A DNA stretch of 64,000 nt, from the NCBI GenBank assembly GCA_036925085.1, contig JAUPFP010000003.1, forward strand, positions 8,685,942 to 8,749,941, read 5' to 3'. The position numbers were made by a program, and so were the translations under genes. The DNA comes from Brachycybe producta. Taxonomy: Eukaryota > Arthropoda > Diplopoda > Playtdesmida > Andrognathidae. This document shows, piece by piece, positions 23,201 to 35,200 of the stretch (the first letter of the stretch is position 1; each line of letters begins with the position of its first letter). Below the pieces are notes generated by a model. The model did no database searches. It saw nothing but the letters and a program-made list of their open reading frames with translations, and was not told the DNA's origin.

Positions 23201-26200
23201 TTTTCCGTGGTGGTCCTGTTAAAAAGGGAAAAAACCGTTAAAAACGAGTTTTCACCGTGAGAATTCCCGTTTTCACCGTCCAAAGTCGGTAATTCACGGT
23301 CAAAACCGTGTTTTACCGCCTTCGTACGGTGAAAGCCACTTTTCCCTCTTTCGGAACCGGTAGAAAGGGTATTTCACGGATTTTCACCGTGCGAATCGCG
23401 GTTTCCACTGTCCAAATTCGGTAAACCACGGTAAAAACCATGGCTAACCATTTTCGCACGGTGAAAACACCCTCTCACCGAGTGCCGACAGTTGGAAAGG
23501 GCATTGCACGGACTTCTACCTTGCAAAATGCCGTTATCACCGTCCAAAGTCGGCAATTCACAGACGAAACCGTGTTTTACCACCTTCGATCGGTGAAGAC
23601 CACTCCCTAGCGGGCTTCTACCGTCCAAACACCGTCGAACTTGGGCCTTCCCTAGCGAAACGGCGCTCGGACGGGCTGAACCCACCGGAAAAATGATTTC
23701 CATAGTGGCTTGGCCACCATGACAGCAGTCATGGCGGCGAAATCACTCCCACCACGTGTGTATAGGGTCATTGACCGTAAAACACACCGTTAACAATGAA
23801 AAGAGAAATGCCAACAGGCAGGAGAAGGAAATTCCCTTAGAGGGACTTACTTTTTCACAGTTTCTTTTTCCTGTCTTGGCTGGCTTCTTGGACGGTAAAA
23901 ACGTTCTATTTTTGACACACGTGGTGCCGGTGTCCTTTGATAGATTTACAAACAATATGGCGCCTAGCCGCCAAATTCACCATCTTAGCGGCTGATGGCC
24001 GTGCAGTAGCGGCTAAAACGTCATCAGCCGCCTCCTGCATGGTCACCATGTAGATGTCACCGTCGTCTGCCTTTTTAGGGGCAGACACACGGTGAATTCT
24101 CCTACACCAAGACTGGAACTGGTGGGTAGAGACATTTACCGTCAATTCTCTTATATTGACGGTAATTGGAGATTTCACGGAGGTTTTCACAGACGGATTT
24201 CTCCGTCCACAGACCGATTTGGTTGGACCTTTGGCTGGACACCTGGTGATGGGCCGCCCTTGGTTTCTACCGAAACCGTGGCGGCCCCCAAACACCGCAA
24301 TGTCCGGCCGCCTCCTCTCCCAGCCATCCGCCCACAGTAGCGGACTGCCTGCTCTACTCCACCACGGTAGGGACACCCTCAGGGTACCCCACACCGTGAC
24401 ACTTCCTATCCGAGGGTCAAACCCACCCACCTCAAACACCCTCGGTCTCCGCGGACGGAGATTATACCGATGAGGAGGGGGGTCATCTGCCTCGCAGTCG
24501 GTAGACTCCTGTGAAGAAATAGATGGTGGCTTTAGCGCCGGAGTCATTCCACTCCGCGCCGAAGCCTCCGTGGCATTGCTGTCTGCATCGGAGGAGGTGT
24601 CAGAGACGCCAAGTCCATCTTCCTCTCACGGTGCAGGTGGGTATATACGGCTTCAGGTTATCTACATGAAACCGGTTGCGCACCTTCCGACCATACCCGT
24701 CTACGAACTATCTCGTAGACTAGGTCAGAATACCGTGCGACCACCGTACCCCTCAGCTTTATATGCCAAGCTCCATTTCTTCGCCTGACCGAGCTTCCCA
24801 GCCTGATCTCTAATCCACACCTGATCACCAGGCTGATACAGAGGAGGCTCCACACGGCCAGCGTCATACCGCTCTTTGCCTTTTTTGAGCAGCCGTCAAA
24901 CGTTGACGAGCCTGCTCTTCCACGGCTTGCTGGTCAGGCAAGTCACGGACTGGACCATTCGGAAGGAGGTTATCAATCTCCAACCGAGGCACACGGCCAA
25001 ACAACAACTGATACGGAGAGACCTGTGTACTCTCCTGGACAGCTGTGTTATAAACCCACACGGCGGGCCGTAATTTGTCCCACCAGTCATGCTGTTCCTT
25101 AAGGGGATTAAGGTACCGCTTGATGGTTTCCATTACGGTTTTATTCGTACGCTCCGTAAGCCCATTAGCTTGCGGATGGTACGCTGTCGTGAAGTGATGC
25201 GCTATGTTATAGCGCTCCCGGAACTTCAGCAGGACTTTGCTGGAGAACTGGGATCCACGATCCGAGACAAGAGCTTTCGGTGTGCCATACACCAAAAGGA
25301 TCTTGTCCTTCAGAAATTTTACCACACAGGCGGCCGTGGCCCTTCGTACCACCCTTGCCACACCGTAACGGGTGAAAGTCAACCATGATAAGCACATAGG
25401 TGACTCCACCCACGGAGGCAGGAAATGGTCCAACGAAGTCCATTCCCCAGGTATCAACTGGGTACTCCGGCACAATCGGTTGGAGAAATCTCTGACTTCG
25501 AGCGAACTGTCGCGCTCTCTGACACACCAAACATGACTTAACATATTCGGCAGTGTCCTGCTTCGTTCCGATCCAGTAGAAGCGTGAGCGCAGTCTCTGG
25601 TAGCTCTTAAACATCCCGAAGTGACCAGCTTCGGGAACGTCATGTAGCTTCCCTAGACAGAAAGCCCTGCATGACTTCGGAACTACCAGTACAGTTCTCA
25701 ACCGATCCTGGATGGACCTGATGGCAAACAACAAGTCATCTGCCACCACAAACTTGAACCGGAGGTTCGAGTTGGGGTCACGGAAGATTTCACTCTTCAC
25801 CTTGGAGCACCAGCCATCGGCCTCTTGCTCCTTGACCCAATCCACCTCGGAACGGATGTGGTAAATTACCTCACCTACGTCGGCTTCGACGTATTCGGGC
25901 AAGGAAAGGTCCGCCACATCACGAACAGGATACCGACTCAAAGCGTCGGCATCCACGTGCAGTGTTCCCTTCCTATACTGAACCTTAAACCGGTACTCTT
26001 GAAGCTGCATCTGCCAACGCCCCAACCTGCCTTGCAGGTTTTTGGCTGTCTGCAGATAGCAAAGAGCATGGTGATAACTGATCACGATCACGAACTCCCG
26101 GTTAAAGAGGTAAGGACGGAATTTACCCACGGCAAACATGACCGCCAAGCACTCCTCGGTGACCGAATACCGTGTTTCCGCTCCTTTCATGAGCCGGCTT

Positions 26201-29200
26201 GCGTAGGCCAGAACACGGGGGACATTGTCCTCCGGCAACTTCTGGTAAACTACGACTCCCAAGCCGTACCCACTAGCGTCGGTATGTATTATCTCACCAC
26301 GAGGATCGTACATGGTGAGTACCGGCGCTTCGGTTAAAAATGCCTTCAACCGAGCAAATGCTAGTTTGCACTGATCTGACCACTCGAAGGACGCATCCTT
26401 CTTCGTCAGATCATGCAAAGGCCTTGCCACCTTGGCGAAGTCTTTGATGAACCTTCGATAGTAACCGGCAAGTCCGAGAAAACTGCGGACGCCTGTCACC
26501 GTCGTCGGGACATCAAACTCCTGAACTGCCCGCACAAGATCCGGGTCCGGAGCAACTCCCTTGGCACTCACTATGTGACCGAGATAACGTACTTTGTTAA
26601 AGCCAAAGAAACATTTCTTTGGCTGGAGTTTCAGCTCCGCCCCTCATAACAGTCCAAGGACTGTGGAGAGTCTCGAGAAACTGCTCGAAAGTGTTCCCAA
26701 AGACGATAATATCGTCCAGGTACACCAGACAAGTCTCCCACTTATGTCCTGCCAATAAGAGGTCTAGCGCTCTTTGCATGGTGGCTGGAGCATTACAGAG
26801 TCCGACAGGAAACCTCCAGGCAACTCCACCTGGAGGGGACAGAGGTCACATCTGACCTCTCACCCATAGACTTCATGGTGAGAGGTCTGCTGGCACCAAA
26901 ATGGCGTCCGTCCTAACAGCCTACTGTAGCCGTCAGGCAGACCACCATAGGGAAATTCGTCTGCTCCTTCAAAAATTAAAATTGAGCAGACGAGGTTGCC
27001 ACATGGGTGGCGACTACTATACTTTTTATTGAAGTCTTCAACTGAATTCTCCCTGGGGTGGGCCGGTAGATGCCATCTTGGACATTGGTCATCCCAGTGT
27101 GCATCGGTGCTGCCCCATGTGGTGGAAATTGTGGCACGTAAACTGAAGGGCCTTGTGTTGGCTCTTGATCTTGCTGTCGTTCCGGGGGTGCCGAGTGGCG
27201 ACCACTATGTGCAGCCTGGACCAGTGTTGAGATTTAGCACGTGTCATAGTCGGTGGCTCTGCACGCTCATCTCTGACACGGATTATCTGACTGCTCTTGA
27301 CACAATTGTTTGGTCGTCTGCGGAGTGTTGCCAGTCAGAGGGATGCGGTAGATGACGTGGGTGCGGTGTGTAATGTCATGTCGATCGTGATGCTGACCGT
27401 AGGACTCGGTAACCGTAATAGGAAGCTGAAGAGGTGTCTAGAGTCGTCACAATGTCGGTGTGTGCATGTTGTCTGTCGTGGTGTGGCCGGTCTGTTTGGC
27501 GTAAATCGATCGCTCATGAGTTGGGCCACGTGTGCAGTCGTGACATCTCACCGAGGTCGATTATGACCAACTGCGGAGGTGTCGGCGCATTGGCAATGAT
27601 ATGCACGTCCTGTGAATCCTCATGAGAGCCCCGGTGATCAGACAGGGTATCAGTGGATTCGTTTGTGGCGGCCATGATTTGTGATGCGATGTGTATGGTG
27701 TGTATATGGGGGTGATGAACGAGTCCGGCGAAGTCCAAGTCGGTGTGTGCAGTTCCGAGGGTTCTCAAGTACACTGAGCGATGCTTGTCACTTCTGGATT
27801 GATGTCCAGTATGAGGTGACTCGTTCAATCCATAGCGTCGTGGATTTGTAGGTCGGTGTATGTCGGCGTGCATCGGTAAATCGCGATTTTGTCAGTAAGA
27901 GTACTAGGATGTCGGTTACACCCTTGTACTCTTATACACCAAGTAACGATCTATTACCTACGCTTAATATGTGCGATGGCATTGTTTTGCAGTCCAGTGG
28001 TGTTGTGTTGGTTATAATGTCCTCAGTTGGGCGTGTGTTGACTGATGGTTCCCAACTGATGCAGTGTAGCGAATTCTTTATTCATTTGTGTCAGATGTTG
28101 GAAGGATCTTCCTCTACACGTGGTATATTGCAACCACGTGCAGGGTAAGAGTCCTAAAATCCTCAATAAGAGACAGCAGATGCACTGCGGTGACTGCACA
28201 TTTTTAGGTTCACTGGAAACAAGGAGTGAGAGTGTGTGTGAATTGTTCAAAAGTGTAGCAAATTCTAGTGTGGTGCCCACATATCTCAGAATTTTATTTA
28301 TTGACTGGTAGAACAAGTCAGTGCAAGAAGATGAAAATTGATGATTGTTTAGGAAGAATAGTTCTTTCTAAACAAGAAGAAATGTTCAGGTTGAATTTGG
28401 CTGTCCTCATTGATGGATGGCTCTGGATGAAAATACAATAGTCAGGAGCAAGTGAGGAACTATGATGAGTGATGAGAAGAAATCCGGTAGGTGGTGCTGA
28501 TGTGGCCACTTCCGGTTGTAGAATTATTGTATTGTTCAAAAAGAAGAAATCCACTAGGTGGCACTGTGTAATCACCGGGAGGAAGTACACGAAAAGAGAG
28601 AAAATCCAAAAAGAAAAGAGGAATTTTCTCCAAAAGAGAAACTCCACCAAGGGGCACGCAATTGCAGACCCTCTGGAAGAGAAGAAAGAAGAGAACAAAA
28701 AGAGAAGAGAAGAATCAACAATGTGCTCACATGGAGCAAAAAACTGCTCTGTTGGTGTCTTTTTGAAGAATTTCCGGTTGATCTAAGATGGCAGCCGGCT
28801 TCAATAGTGTCCAACAGAGGGAGTTCATGTGAGTGTTCATTGAGGTGATGATGATAAGTTGTTTTGAAGATAGATGACTTGGGATGCCAGTGTCCCAAGA
28901 GAAACAAGTTGTAGACAAAAGAACAAAAGAAGAGGGGACAAGAGAGTCCCACGTGGCAAGATAAGTGTGTTTTAAGCCTTGTTAATCATCTAACAATGAT
29001 ACGGAGTTAGATGAAAAACATGCTTGAAAATTAAAATAAAGGGTGAAGAGCAATAGGAACTTTTGAGAGACATGTGTCTCAAAAAGGTTATTAAAAGGTG
29101 TAAAGACAAGTAGCTGATATTTGTTTACTTATCGCACAATGATATGGAGTTTTGACTAACTAAACACATCTCGGAGATTGAAAAGGGAGGTGTCTGAGGT

Positions 29201-32200
29201 TTGCCTATTTACCAACCAATGATACGGAGGAGGGTCAAATAGGGTGCTTCTCAAAATGAAATAAGAGTTAAGACAAAAGGGATGATGATGAGAACACAAA
29301 AACATAAAATAAACAAACATGGACGGAAACACGGAGGTCCAAAAAAACTTGATGCCCAGGTGTTGCCCACATGTTTAATGGATGTTGATACAAGAGTTCT
29401 TATAAAGCTCGGTGCTTCTTATGACGAAGTGAATTTCTATCCGGCAGACCGTCCCTCCGTATTAGTTTTCTCTGCTTCGACGTGGACAGGGCAATAGAAT
29501 TGTCTGGTCGACCTGTGATGTGTGCGATCACAGTCTTTTTCAACGCACGACTCAATACTTTATTATTTTTATTGAAACTTTTTATTATGCATTTGTAACG
29601 TCCCGCCGGACCGTCACAATACCCCAGTAAGCTCACCCCAAAAAACAGACGTAAACTTACCGCTCAACCGGCTCCTCACGGGGACGGGACCATACCCGTA
29701 GCCGTCTCCCGCCCGGTGTTCCTCGGGTTGTGTCGGCTCCAGGAGCCACCCCCGACAGACAAGACGAAAGACCACGCCGCCACGCCGAGAATATCGCGGT
29801 AGAACACCGGTTCTACCGCGAGCCGACACGAGGACCGGCCGAAACAAGTCAGAAAGACGGTGGTGTCGATCCCCAAACCGGACAACCCACCCTCCGCGGT
29901 ACTCCCCAAGAAAAGACACAGACACAAAGTAGGTGATGATAAAACAAAGTGTTTAATACACTTACGATGTGAAAAGATGATTATAAGATGACAGTGGTAA
30001 TATTTACACAACTTGGCTGGTACTCTTTTACCAGCCAAGCCCCCATAAATATACAACAAACAAAGGCCAACAGGCCAAAGGCACACAAGCCAAGAAGATA
30101 CACTGGCCAGTGGAGGTCTACCCTGACCTCCTCCCACAGGTCTAGTCCTATCCAGAGCCTACAACCAACTGCCTTTTCTGAGCAGCCGTCAAACGTTGAC
30201 GAGCCTGTTCCTCCACGGCTTGCTGGTCGGGCAAGTTGCGGACTGGACCGCTCGGAAGGAGATTATCAATCTCCATCCGGGGCTCACGGCCAAACAACAA
30301 CTGATACGGAGAGACTTGCGTACTCTCCTGGACAGCTGTGTTATAAGCCCACACGGCGGGCCGTAATTTATCCCACCAATCACGCTGTTCCTTGAGGGGA
30401 TCAAGGTACCGCTTGATGATTTCCATTACGGTTTTGTTCGTACGCTCCGTAAGCCCATTAGCTTGCGGATGGTACGCCGTCGTGAAGTGATGCGCTATAT
30501 TATAGCGCTCCCGGAACTTCAGCAGGACTTTGCTGGAGAACTGGGACCCACGATCCGAGACAAGAGCTTTCGGTGTGCCATACACCGAAAGGATCTCGTC
30601 CCTCAGAAATTTCACCACACAGGCGGCCGTGGCCCTTCGTACCACCCTTGCCACACCATACCGGGTGAAATAATCAACCATGGTTAGTACATAGGTGACT
30701 CCACCCACGGAGGCAGGAAACGGTCCAACGAAGTCCATTCCCCAGGTATCAACTGGGTACTCCGGCACAATCGGTTGGAGAAATCCCTGACTACGAGCGA
30801 ACTGTCGCGCTCTCTGACACACCAAACATAACTTAACATATTCGGCAGTGTCCCGCTTCATACCGATCCAGTAGAAGCGTGAGCGCAGTCTCTGGTAGGT
30901 CTTAAACATCCCGAAGTGACCAGCTTCGGGAATGTCATGTAGCTTCCTTAGACAGAAAGCCCTGCATGACTTTGGAACTACCAACACAGTTCTCAACCGA
31001 TCCTGGATGGATCTGATGGCAACCAACAAGTCATCTGCCACCACAAACTTGAACCGGAGGTTCGAGTTGGGGTCACGGAAGATTTCACTCTTCACTTTGG
31101 AGCACCAGCCATCGGCCTCTTGCTCCTTGACCCAATCCACCTCAGAACGGACGTAGTAAATAACCTCACCTACGTCGGCTTCGACGTATTCAGGTAAGGA
31201 AAGGTCCGCCACATCACGAACAGGATACCGACTCAAAGCGTCGGCATCCACGTGCAGTGTTCCCTTCCTATACTGAACCTTAAACCGGTACTCTTGAAGC
31301 TGCATCTGCCAACGCCCCAACCTGCCTTGCAGGTTTTTGGCTGTCTGCAGATAGCAAAGAGCATGGTGATCTGTCACGATCACAAACTCCCGGTTAAAGA
31401 GGTAAGGACGGAATTTACCCACGGCAAACATGACCGCCAAGCACTCCTGCTCGGTGACCGAATACCGTGTTTCCGCTCCTTTCATGAGTCGGCTTGCGTA
31501 GGCCAGAACACGGGGGACACTATCCTCCGGTAACTTCTGGTAGACGACTCCCAAGCCGTACCCACTAGCGTCGGAATGGATAATTACCTCACCACGCGGA
31601 TCGTACATGGTGAGTACCGGCGCTTCGGTTAAAAATGCCTTTAACCGAGCAAACGCTAGTTTGCACTGATCCGACCACTCGAAGGACGCATCCTTCTTTG
31701 TCAGATCGTGCAAAGGCCTGGCCACCTTGGCGAAGTCCTTGATGAACCTTCGATAGTAACCGGCAAGTCCGAGAAAACTGCGGACGCCTGTCACTGTCGT
31801 CGGGACATCAAACTCCTGGACTGCCCGTACGAGATCCGGGTCCGGAGCAACTCCCTCGGCACTTACTACGTGACCGAGATAACGCACTTTGTTAAAGCCA
31901 AAGAAACATTTCTTCGGCTGGAGTTTCAGCTCCGCCCCTCGTAACAGTCCAAGGACAGTGGAGAGTCTCGAGAAACTGCTCGAAAGTGTTCCCAAAGACG
32001 ATAATATCGTCCAGGTACACCAGACACGTCTCCCACTTATGTCCTGCCAATAAGAGGTCTAGCGCTCTTTGCATGGTGGCTGGAGCATTAGAGTCCGAAA
32101 GGCATTTTCCGGAACTCAAACAGACCTTGAGAGCAAATAAATGCTGTCTTCTCAACGTCTGGCTCAGCCATCCGAACCTGCCAGTAACCACTAGCCAGGT

Positions 32201-35200
32201 CCAAGGTAGCGAAGAACTTCGCACCGGCCAATGAGTCGAGCGCATCATCGATGCGAGGCAACGGATACTGATCCAGCTTTGTCTGGGCATTCAGTTTCCG
32301 GTAGTCCACGCAAAAACGAAAGCCACCATCCTTCTTGCGGACAAGCAAGATAGGGCTCGCGTCGGGACTACGCGAAGGTTGGATAACCCCTGCATCCAAC
32401 ATCTTCGCCACCTCCTCTCTCTCGACTGCTCTGGCCGCTGGAGCGGTTCGACGCAATCCTTCACGCACAGGAGGTTGCCCACCGGTGTCAATCGTATGTT
32501 CGACCAGAGAGGTTTCACCCAACTCTGTGAAGTCGAACGCGAAATGATCCCGGCGTGCCAGCAGGAACTCTCGAAGCCGTCTCGCCTCTTCAGGCTTCAG
32601 ATTGGGACCAATCTTAAGACACTCTTCGAGAGTGGGAGCCGTCGCCACGTTGAGCACTTGGCGTCCGTTTCCGGACGCCCCTCTCAACTTAGACGAGGAC
32701 TTCCCTGGTCGAACTGTCTTCGGAGTGGGGTCTCCACCTCTCAACTTAGACGGCTCTTCCAGCCCTACCACAATGGCAGCCTCCACAGCTTCAGCCGTGG
32801 CTACACCCTCTCCTGTTTCCAGGGCAATGGGTGCATTCCCCACGTTTTCAAGCCAGATATCGTACGTGCCAAGCCGGTTGGCTGCAGCGATACCTGCTAC
32901 TGCCAACACACCACGTCCACCTAAGGCTTTCCGGTGCGGCTCCACGAGAAGCAGCTGGCCAGGGCCGGCATGCTCTACCAACGTCACGGATACGACACGT
33001 CGTACGTGGGCTGGTAGCCAGACATTCTGTCTCAGTCGCAGAGAACAAACTTCTCCGCGCCCGATAGAGGTTCTGGTCTCGGGCAGCTCTGGTGAAACAA
33101 TGTTCACCCACCCGTCAACCTGCTCGAGTGCAGGCGGATCCACCGGGAGTTGCCGTCCCTGAGGCAAAGCCCCTGGTATCGGCGATGGAATCGCTTCCAC
33201 CTCCCTAGGTTCTACAAGCGCTCGATCGGTGAATGCAGCTTAGAGGGTGTCTGGATGTGCCGTCCAGACATCCTCCCGGAAGTAAACCTTCCGGTGCACG
33301 ATATCAACCATCAAGCCGAAACGTGAGGCGTGATCAACGCCCAACAACGCTTCACCCTCTCACCAAAAGGAGAGGCACCTTGATGGTTTTCTTGTGGATG
33401 GTCAATTCCACATTTGTGACCCCTACTACCTCGATGGAGTGCCCACCCATTCCAAGAAGGAATGAAGGAACCGCCAGTTCCTCTATAGGCAACTCCATCA
33501 CTCGTGCTGCCGTAATGCTTAGGACCGACACGTCGGCCCCGGTGTCTACGATCATCTCCATCAGACGATCGCCTATCGACACCCACACCCTCGGTGAACC
33601 TACGTCGTAGGCCCGGCTCTGAAGCTCAGGGATGGGAACCTGCGGGCTCCCACCATCGATCTTCTGCCTCCCGTCCACCTTACCGTCCACACCGGACGGT
33701 AATCCCAGACGTGCAGAAGACTGGGGCTCAGTCTCACAAACCAGAGACTCCCCAGGCACAACAGGAGGTATGGGCACACCAACTCCTCCCGCCTGCTCGA
33801 TGAGCGCACGATCCAGCACCTCACCACTAGGCATGTAGGGTGAGGGGGCAAACCAGCGATCCAGCTGGCTGCACACGGCCTCCAATGTGGAGCATGGCGA
33901 TGGAAATACCCACTGGGTAATTTCCTGGTCCGCAGACCTCGCCAGAGGCACCCCTGCCATCCGCAGGACATCCACATATTTGGAGACCGCCCGGAGGTCA
34001 GGCCGTGACAGGCACCTGAGCTTTGAAGCTTTACCGGTCGCACACCACTCAGTTCGGTGGCGACCGGCGGCGGTTTAACGAGGATCTCTCCTCGTCCTCC
34101 ACGAGTCGATAGTAGAACTGGCCATCGTGAACGGTGGCCAGGTACTTCCGACCCTCCAGCCAAACTGGCGCAACGCCAGCGGTTGGCTGGAGGCCCTGAC
34201 TCTCGTCAGGCACCACTCTGGCAACCTGTCCTTTGGCCGCAGCCTTCGGACAATCCTTCCTCAGGTGACCCATCTGGTTACACCCGAAACAAGGACTCGT
34301 CCGTCCAGCGCTGAGCTCTGGCTTTTGCTTCGAACTTGCGGAGAAAAGGCGTCAAGTCCTCTCTGCCGTCGTAACGAGCAAAAGAGTGGACCGGGTTAAA
34401 GAACCCGAACGCCTGAACCTCCGCCGGAACCGCTGGAGCGGGTGTCCAAGCAGCGGCGCTAACCCTGCGAGGCTGCCTGCTCCGGTTCCCCGAAACGTCA
34501 GACACAGACTCAGCTTCCGAGGGAATCATCATCTGAACCCTCGGCTGCTGTCCGGGTACAGCAGGAGCTCCCCGGCCAAGTCCCCGAGGAGACGGCCTGG
34601 GTGCTACCCGCGGAGGCACCAACCGGGGAAGTACCGGTGGTTCCTCTCCCCGTGCGCCCTCACGCACGGGCGACAGTGAGAACCGAGGTGCCACCCTCGG
34701 TTCAACCGATGACCGGGACAGTCGTCCTTCCAACCGAAGGACATCTATCCCGTAAGCAATCTCAACGAGTTGCTGCTCGGATAGCCCGGCCAAAAAGGCC
34801 CGGCCCTCACGTGCAGTCTCGTCCGGGATTTCCACCATGTCCCTACGGGGCTGATCGCCACGTCCGACCGGACGGGCGACGGTGGAAACTTGGACAAGCG
34901 GCCGTGGCTGCTCGTCCTCCCCGGTGAGATCACCGTCGGACCCACTGTCTTCCAACGGGTATTCTCCCGGAAGAATGTCACGGCGGCGTTTCCGCACCGT
35001 GACCCAGTCCTCCGGGAGATCCCCGCCTACGCTACCGCTGGGCCCCTCCGTTTCCAGAGGGTCCCCGCCTTCCGCCCCTCGAAGGGGACGGTCGACTACG
35101 CGGCCGCGTAACTCCAACCCCGCATCTGCTCCAAGTTCCCGACCTCCCGTCAATACTTTTGGGGCTGACTCCATTTTTCACCGTAAACAAACGGTAAAAT

